From the NCBI GenBank assembly GCA_907163375.1, contig CAJQUW010012683.1, positions 58,915 through 122,914 on the forward strand: a stretch of 64,000 nt of DNA, in the 5' to 3' direction. The translations under genes and the position numbers were made by a program. Below the pieces are notes generated by a model. That model made no database searches, was not told the DNA's origin, and saw only the letters and a program-made list of their open reading frames with translations. Shown one piece after another: positions 57,140 to 64,000 of this stretch. This DNA comes from Prostheceraeus crozeri. Lineage: Eukaryota; Platyhelminthes; Polycladida; Euryleptidae. How positions within the stretch are numbered: the stretch's first letter is position 1; each line of letters starts with the position of its first letter.

Positions 57140-58770
57140 ATGTACGTCATGCACAATGCTTACGCGAAAGGATTAGCTGAATATGGCAGTGAAGTCGAGC
57201 AACTAGCCAGGGACCTATTCTTATTATTCAAACATTCCGCGGCAAGGCGGGAGGATTTCAAACGGATGCAGCTGGATCTTGACCTGGAAACAAATATGTT
57301 TCAAAAGCATACAAATGTAAGCTGGTTATCTCCCGGCCATAGTATTCGACGAATTTTGGAACAATGGGAAGGAAACAAAAAAAATCAGTCATTTTATTGA
57401 CGTGCTACAAAAACAGATCCCAAAATTACTCCGAAAAGTATCGGCTTTCGGAGAATTGTAATGGCTTTTGGACCCAAAAGTATAAAAGCTCCAAAATATC
57501 TTAGTTTCTCTGTAAAATGACATTTAGTGGTAGAACATCGTGTCCTACAGTGGTCACGTGACCCTTGGAAATTGCTTAAATTTTGATCATAAAATGCCGA
57601 TTTCCGATGAAACAAAGCATTTTAGACCCATATAATGTATTACCAACAGATACAAATGTGACCCTTATCTATCATGTCATTTGGTCAAGAAGGTCATTCG
57701 AGGTCACATAATGACGTCAGAGGCTATTTTTAGCCCAAAAACGAGAAACTGACCTCACTTTGACCTCTTTGCGCGACCCCTAAACGTTGTCCAATCGGCT
57801 TTCATATATATTAGTTTTACAAACTTCGGTTTTTTACACACCCTAGTGGAAACCCTGCGAAATGCACCATGCAAGAAAAGTTAACACCATTTGAGAAGAT
57901 TTTCCAATCATACGAAGTGATGATTCACTTACACTTCTCTGAATTTCGCCGTCTTCTGCTGGAAATCTTGGTGCTCTGTGTACGTGAGTCGGCAACTAAT
58001 CAAAAACAACCTTGGAAAGCTGATTACAAATCCTAAGCGAACAAACCGCCCTCTATGCAACACATAATTGGAAATGGCATTCGTGCAGTTGAACAAATGC
58101 TTTCTGAGAGAAGCATGACTGATCAATTTCTATGTCACTGTCGTCAGACCATTCTACCAAAGACTTCTGGACAAGTTACTGGAACATCTTTCTTTTCACA
58201 ATAAGGTGCTGCGGTATATTGCCCTTGTAGACCCATCTGTGATCCTTTCGAAGAAATTCACGACATGTGTATTTGGATTTGCAAGATTGCTACCAAAATC
58301 AAAATTTTCCTGAAGGACATATTGATGATTTGACGTCAGAAGTAAGAACTCTTCGCATGACTGGTTTCACACAAATATGTGCCAGTCCGAGCAGGCTGGA
58401 TGCAGCCTCTTCCCGATGCAAAGGACAAGTACCCATATTTCCATCTAGTCTTGGCTGCTGCGATCAGTATCCCTCTTGGAAATGCTGTGACTGGAAGGCA
58501 ATTCAGCATGATGTCTGACATCTCAACAACATAGCGAACTTTGTTGAATGAAGAACCTTACATGCGTTGCTCTTAGAGCGCCATCAGCCATTTCGAAGGG
58601 ATTTCGCACATTCTTATCACAGCAGATTTACAGATATCCTGTCAAAATGCCCATGCTCGATATGTAGAGGCTGTTAAACAGCGAAAACTGCAGCAGGACG
58701 AAGGAGCCGTCAAACGAGCGCAACGCGATAGTTGTGGATGATTTGATATTTTGGTCACTTCGTAATTTGT
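57140..58770 (+). pseudogene. ZMYM/ZBED-type hAT transposase relic
   Basis: Plus-strand pieces in order: AYAKGLAEYGSEVEQLARDL, FKHSAARREDFKRMQLDLDL and VSWLSPGHSIRRILEQWEG (57164-57375), the segment ending in the RWLSLGP-like motif of ZMYM6/KIAA1586-type hAT proteins; then FYQRLLDKLLEHLSFHNKVL and LVDPSVILSKKFTTCVFGFA (58150-58290); then HIDDLTSEVRTLRMT (58334); then LVLAAAISIPLGNAVTGRQF (58450-58510), equivalent to the C-terminal LGIL-IPHSNAE region; and a basic end with RYVEAVKQRKLQQDEGAVKR (58655-58715). At least four frame changes, and 57420-58080 is mostly unalignable. The histidine/Asn dimerisation motif is altered. A dead relic. Confidence 0.6.
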
Positions 58771-58854
58771 GTTTGAAGTTTGTTCAGGATTTTTGGTCGT
58801 GACAGTCGCTTCGCACATGTATTATGTGTTGAATATATATGCAATGTTGGTTAT

Positions 58855-59644
58855 CAGGGGTGCGCAACCATTTACATTTTTCGGCCGCCATTTCGAAGGC
58901 CGAAAGAACCACGGCCGCACATAATGTGTGCAAACAACTAGATCAATAACCAATCCTTTTTATATTCCACCACTCAAATTAGTTTTCCCTGATGAATGAC
59001 GCAGTGAAAATCGCATAAAGGCCTGCTTCGCAAAGAATGAGTTAGCAATTTTACCCATATACGACCGACGGTCATTTTTGACCCGAAAAGATTTAAAGCT
59101 TAAAGTGTTATCATCACTTAAAAAGAAAAGTTGAAAGCATGTTTTTTCTGAGAGCAACCGAAGGAGAAAACACTTTACTAAGCTATTGTAATAATTCATA
59201 AAGGAATCACGAGCCATGCAAAATTCATTCATTCATCACAGGGCCGGTGATCTAGCAGGCATCCTTAATCAGGCCATTGACTTGAAGCTTACGTGCGCGA
59301 ACAATTTGAGTAAACTACAATTGCCCCTTTTGTTTCTTTTATCTGATGGCTCTAGCCATGAATGCACATGAATGTAACTTCCCTAAAATATTCTATTCAT
59401 GAGTTATCGAACTGCTTGAACTCCTTCATCGCGCCTGCGTGTGCGCATTTTTCCGAGCAACATGGGCATAAAGGTGTTCCACAGTTGCAACGTGACTAGC
59501 ACGCTACTTTAGTTCCGATTGTTTTTCGATTGCCTTGAACTCCAGAAACATTTGCAATATACATGTACAACATTGTTTTTCATTTACTTCTCATTGTCAC
59601 GGCCGCACTTTGCCTCTTCTACGGCCTCAGGTTGCGCACTCCTG
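58855..59644. mobile_element. 790-bp non-autonomous hAT (MITE)
   Basis: Ends CAGGGGTGCGCAACC (58855) and GGTTGCGCACTCCTG (59644), 14 of 15 positions inverted-matching, with CGGCCGCAC words inside both. The flanks GGTTAT (58849-58854) and GGCTAT (59645-59650) differ at one base and suggest a 6-bp duplication. It encodes no transposase. Confidence 0.75.
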
Positions 59645-59650
59645 GGCTAT

Positions 59651-60640
59651 ATGTATGAATTAATATTTTTGCTGTTTCAATATTGTTTTACCAAGTTAAT
59701 ATTCTGATAGTTAGATTGCAATTACGAACGAAGATTGATCATACGTAATTCTCGAATTTTTCACGCATTTGTTAAAACTTAATGCTTACGATACTCATTT
59801 CTTAATGTATTATACTTTCAATGCAAGATTTGTATGTATGTTTACGGACATTTGTCTGAAGATTTATATCTGTTTACAAATTTGGAGATTTCAATATTCA
59901 TTTAGATACCTCATTTCTGAAGTATTGCATTGAGAAGGCTTACATTTATTTCTATGCCTGGTGTAGTCTACATATGCAATGCTCGAATGCTTGTTGCATG
60001 TGGCCAATCAACTTCTATCGGTCATTAATTTGTTGAAGATCCTTGCTCTTTTCCCCATTTCGTAAATGCATTGTTCTCAATGTAGATGAAAAAAGCTTAC
60101 TAGTTTTGACCTCTTCCTCTATGGAACCAATTACAAGTCTATTCTGGTATATGTTACTATATGGCTATCTAATTCCCGATGCTGAAACTTTCGCAGAAAT
60201 AGAAATAATTTTGCGAAAAAAGTTTATTGACGTATTTAATTGAAGTTTATCACTTCGGGTTTATGTTTTGAAAGCAATAAAATACCGGTATAGCACCATT
60301 TCAGGCCTGATTGAAGCACTAGCCATGTTGAATCCGTCTCAAAATATTACAGAAAACACGAATCTATGAAAATTCTTGATACCCTGCATCAGGAATTGAT
60401 AACTACTATGCTGGCCATAAGTTTAACACAATTGTGATTTTCATTTGAATTTTCACTTATTGATTGTCTTTATAATAAGACATTCAAATTAATCATTTTT
60501 GTCGATATTACCCTGTTTTGATTAAGTCATTCTTTGATTAAAAAACACAAAAATTGCATTTAATCTTCGAAATGAAAGAACTTGTGCATTCATTACATGT
60601 ACAAACGGAATTCACAATTCACCATTGTATTGACTGCTGC
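59651..60640. other. no recognised features
   Basis: AT-rich, with only short frames lacking any familiar motif. Confidence 0.35.
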
Positions 60641-60643
60641 GAA

Positions 60644-61520
60644 ATGGGTAAGAGGCGTCAAATTTCTCCGACAAGAGTGGTACAAATGGTGGTTCTTCGT
60701 GAGGAAGGAAAGACTTCGACAGAAATCGGTAACCGTCTTGGAGTATCTCGTTCCGCAGTTCTTTGCTGTCTAGCTCGCTACAGATCAACAGGGCTTTACA
60801 CACCAAGGAAACTGTGAGATCAAGCACCCTTAACGTCAGCCCAGTTGGATCGATCTTTTAGGAGGGCTGTTGTGAAGGATTCTACAATATCTTCCTCTTG
60901 ATTGGTAAATGATTTGCCTATCGACATCTCTGTTAGTACTTGGACTATCAGGCGTCGATTGCAGTGTAATTTTGGTCTTCGGTCGTACCATCCCACATGT
61001 GTTTCTCGGCTTTCTAGAAAGAATATCAATGATTGATTGGTATTCACGAAGAAGCAGAGACATTGGACACCTGAACAGTGGCACTCAGCTATGTTTTGTG
61101 ACGAAAATATTATCAAGCAATTTTATCGTTTCTCTTCTTCTGTTCGTCGGCCGCTGGGTATGCGATTCGAAGACCACTACACAGTTCCGTAAGTGAAACA
61201 GTCGCCCAGTCTCATAGTATGGGTCACAATCCCTGCCGCTGGACGGGACTGTCTCTGGTCTATACCAGTTGGCACGACCATCAACAGCAAAGTGTAGTGA
61301 AGATACTGACGGATAAGTTACCAATCTTCATGCCATTCAGAGACTGCGTTGTCTTTCAACATAAACAGGACAACAGGCAGGTCCAGTGAAGAGATGATTG
61401 TCCGACACTCATATCGAAATTTTGTGTCAATGGCCTAGGAGATATACGGACATCAATCCAATTTTCGTCCTACCTCGAGAATCGCAGCTCTGCCATGCAG
61501 TGAGAGGTAAATACAGTAAG
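60644..61520 (+). pseudogene. Tc1-like transposase relic
   Basis: ATG at 60644 opens MGKRRQISPTRVVQMVVLRE then GKTSTEIGNRLGVSRSAVL, the paired HTH start of Tc1-type transposases. Following pieces: IDISVSTWTIRRRLQCNFGL, NINDWLVFTKKQRHWTPEQW, SAMFCDENIIKQF (D of the DDE core), HYTVP, SLMVWVTIPAAGRDCLW (the VMVWGCIS motif) and YTDINPI (the DLNPIEN motif). Order and spacing fit a full transposase of about 290 codons. There is a stop at 60816-60818, further stops and at least one frame change, and the second Asp region (QQDNDPKH) is not visible. Terminal repeats were not found; CAGTAAGTGAGACAAAG at 61515 could be part of an end. Confidence 0.75.
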
Positions 61521-61899
61521 TGAGACAAAGTTGCAACACATCATTTTGATTGGCTGCTGCGATTTCATTTGAGTAAGCGTGTATACTGAGGCCCAAAATG
61601 ACGGTCACTATACGAGTATTTCGAAAAGACTCGTGACTTCAGCTGGAAAATTCAAGTTGTTCCACCAATTAGATTTTCCTAGAATTATAAATGTTGGTAA
61701 GGGAATTTTTTTCTACAAGATGAACCCACTCTTGAAACAATTGCGATGTGTGATGGGCTGAAGTGTAATTCGCAGTAGGTTGCCTGGACTATGTATGTTT
61801 TGAAAAGATGAACAAGCTGGTGGTTTATTTATGAATTGCAGATGTAAAGACTTTCAATATGTACTTGAAAATTTTCATTACGTGGTAGGCCTATTTGTG

Positions 61900-63400
61900 C
61901 CATGCGGTTACCGGTGCATCCCTGCGTGTCGTAAGTGGCGACTAAAGGGGACTATGTGGTAGACGAGCTGTCGCCGGAGTAGATACCACGGACCACTGCT
62001 GGTGCCTAACACGCAGTTTGTGTGATCTGCCGGTCTCTGTCTTCCTTTCTTCCTCATTATTTCTTCTCTTTTTTTAAGGCTTGCGATGACGGAGTAGGGT
62101 GACTCTGGCAGGTTTTGTAAACTGGAAGCCGATAACTGGATCTCTGCGCGTAAGCGGCTGCAGTGTGATGATCGCATTACTGAGTAGGAGATGTTCAGTA
62201 TTGAAGTCCTGCTGCAGCGACCAGACGGCTCTGTTTGGGGATGCCCCGACAGCTTTTAGTTAGGGAGGGACCTAGAAAAAGTTAAGGAGGAAATTCCGCA
62301 TTTCGCCTGGCCGAGCAGCTGCATGTGACGGCACTCATCTATTGCAGTCGAAAGCGTTTCAGTGCTCAGTTTTGCAACATATGTGACCGCAACACCAACG
62401 TTAACTCAGCTCACCAGTTTATTCTAGCACTCAGAGAAACGCAGATTCGTGACCCTCAGATGGTGAGCCAGTTAAACTGTCCTGGATATATTCTTCACGA
62501 TATGTTGCGTAAGAAAGATGGGTTTGTGTTTTCGTCAGTAAAAATTTGCAATTTTCTGTAGCTCCTTTCTATCCGATTTAATATTGATGGTCGACATATC
62601 TTCATGGTACCGCTATACATGTATTCCAACTGTATTGATGATGGTTCAAAGTATCATTACCAGTTATTCTTCTGTAGGATTTGTTTTGCTTAGTGATTTC
62701 AACGTCCACAATTCTAACTGGTTGACTTCAAATCACCGCGATTCTGTTGGTGTCGAGCTAGAAGCCTCTTCTATTTACATGACATGGAGCACTTGTTTCT
62801 CTCCCCCAACCCGAGTTCCAGATCGTCATGAAGACTTAGCCAGTGCACTTGACCTTTTTCTCACGACGAACCCAGACTACTATGTTGATGTTTAGTTTAG
62901 AGCACCTTTGAGCAGTTCTGACCACTGCCTGATTACCGTTACGTCCACGACTTTTGATACTGCATCTCAAATCCTCCCAGAGGAGGTCTTCGGAGCTTCA
63001 ACCAAGCATCCTGTGATCATATTGTTTAAGTTTTCTTTGGTCACTTTCCTTAGAATGATGTGTCCGATTCGCTGGACAGCTGTGATTTGGATGACATTTG
63101 TTCTTCTGTTTCTTGTGGCAATCGTGACAGCTATGGGAAGTAGGCTTAGTTATTTGTGGTATGTCTGCTTACATACCTTCTTCCTCAGGCAGCTGGTAAA
63201 CCAGAATCTCCAAAATGGTTTAACCAGGAGTGTGGAGCAGCAATTATTGAGAAAAGTAGGCATTTCAGTTCTTCAAGCATTTTCCCACCACTGAGAACCA
63301 CACTGCCCATCGTTCCGCTCACAACTTTTGCTGCAAATCAGTAGTTTGTTGAAAACAGTCTTTATTGGTGCCAATTTGTAGATAACTTTGAAAAACGGAA
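61900..63400 (+). pseudogene. I-clade LINE relic with AP-like endonuclease
   Basis: A leader with CTGCGTGTCGTAAGTGGCGAC (61929) is followed by endonuclease pieces: FILALRETQIRDPQMVSQLN and CPGYILHDMLRKKDGF (62420-62525), FVLLSDFNVHNSNWLTSNHR (62682-62741, the GDFN-H---W active-site motif), ALDLFLTTNPDYYVDV (62848-62895) and SSSDHCLITV (62911-62940, the SDH catalytic motif). A linker KPESPKWFNQECGAAIIEKS (63196-63255) then leads towards where RT should begin, but the sequence stops matching at about 63360. This is the exonuclease-endonuclease-phosphatase domain of I/Jockey/CR1-type ORF2. Several frame changes; RT missing. Confidence 0.7.
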
Positions 63401-64000
63401 AGTTCATAAATTTCTTTTAATTTTTCCTTTATTGTGATTCCCTTTTTTGATTTTATTTATTTATTTATATTTATATATTTTTCTCATGTCCTTTTCCTTA
63501 TGCAGCTCTTCTGCTTTCATTTAAGCACTATAATTTTCACTGTCAGTCATTTCTTCTTATCAGTGTGCTTGTTAATTTCAATAAATTCTATTTTGTCCAT
63601 TTCTACGTAGTGTGTTGGATTTCTATGATGGGTGTCACATGATATCGTCGTAGCATTGTCCTATTTTTGTCATGAGATATATTTCCAATTCTTATCACTC
63701 TCCAGTTCCGTTGCATTGTCTCCCAAGAACGGACGAAGCGCCGGCAAAATAAAATGAATTTTATGAATTTTTCAAAGTTATATAAATCAGCAATTGACAG
63801 TGCCAAAACTAAGTATATTGAGCCCGGTTCTTCGAAGCTACTAGCGTGTCCAACTGGTAGGTCGCGGGTTCTGGTATTTGTCTAAGGTAATTTGTTCCAA
63901 CCTGTAGCGTACGCCGGCGTATGAAGCATTACTGGTTAAAACGAGCACCAATAGACAAGAATACAGGGAAAAGGAATCATTCATGCTACGCATGGAAACG
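63401..64000. other. right-edge stretch, possible tRNA-like SINE scrap
   Basis: Mostly unassigned. ACTAGCGTGTCCAACTGG (63841) with TAGGTCGCGGGTTC close behind (63860-63873) faintly resembles tRNA A and B boxes, as in a truncated tRNA-derived SINE, but no acceptor stem or tail could be drawn. Confidence 0.25.

Noticed and set aside
60836-61324. Minus-strand frames of 79-98 codons
   Set aside because: Shadows of the Tc1-like transposase relic on the plus strand.

Overview
The window is animal nuclear DNA, AT-rich and intron-containing, and is almost entirely transposon-derived. The mix of families (THAP-domain P element, Penelope-like element with a GIY-YIG domain, Ty1/copia, Ty3/gypsy, RTE and I/CR1-like LINEs, Tc1/mariner, pogo and many hAT elements), together with a host gene of the ISG12 (IFI6/IFI27-like) family, suggests a marine invertebrate. 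Frequent TAGGCCTA-type words hint at an echinoderm or hemichordate, but that is only an impression. All matches were made by eye from translation and pattern.

Layout. 1-3.4 kb: minus-strand pogo/Tigger-like transposase running off the left edge, with a 5'-truncated RTE LINE beside it (1622-3062). 5.7-14.7 kb: the only convincing host gene, an ISG12-like small hydrophobic protein on the minus strand. Its last coding exon (5738-5817) and main domain exon (14532-14696) have matching intron phase and are separated by an 8.7-kb intron full of transposon debris. Its first exon was not found.

15.3-36 kb: a nested composite. Termini CAGGGCTGCC (15299) and GGCAGCCCTG (33747) are flanked by the same 7 bp (ACAAAAT), so they may be the two ends of one element. 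Inside lie a 4-kb element with 1.1-kb inverted arms around a mariner relic (17776-21754), a hAT with BED finger and dimerisation domain (21900-26064), an unusual minisatellite built on a 21-22-bp unit (main block 26090-27890), a second hAT (29411-31392), and a possible piggyBac-like element (31477-33344). A nearly perfect 1.9-kb tandem duplication (32194-36063) follows.

37.9-52.3 kb: a second nest. A THAP-type P-element transposase is split by a minus-strand Ty3/gypsy element (38929-51241). That element in turn carries a very young Ty1/copia element (39794-44529) and a Penelope-like element with inverted arms (47025-49758). Target duplications at every level give an unambiguous order of insertion.

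53-64 kb: relics of an RTE-like LINE split by a hAT (53519-55145), an I/CR1-like LINE, a ZMYM/ZBED-type hAT gene, a 790-bp hAT MITE, a Tc1-like transposase and a LINE endonuclease. Five elements across the window share CAGG...CCTG ends and 6-bp target duplications, suggesting one transposase lineage has been prolific here. No tRNA, rRNA, CRISPR or operon-like organisation was seen.
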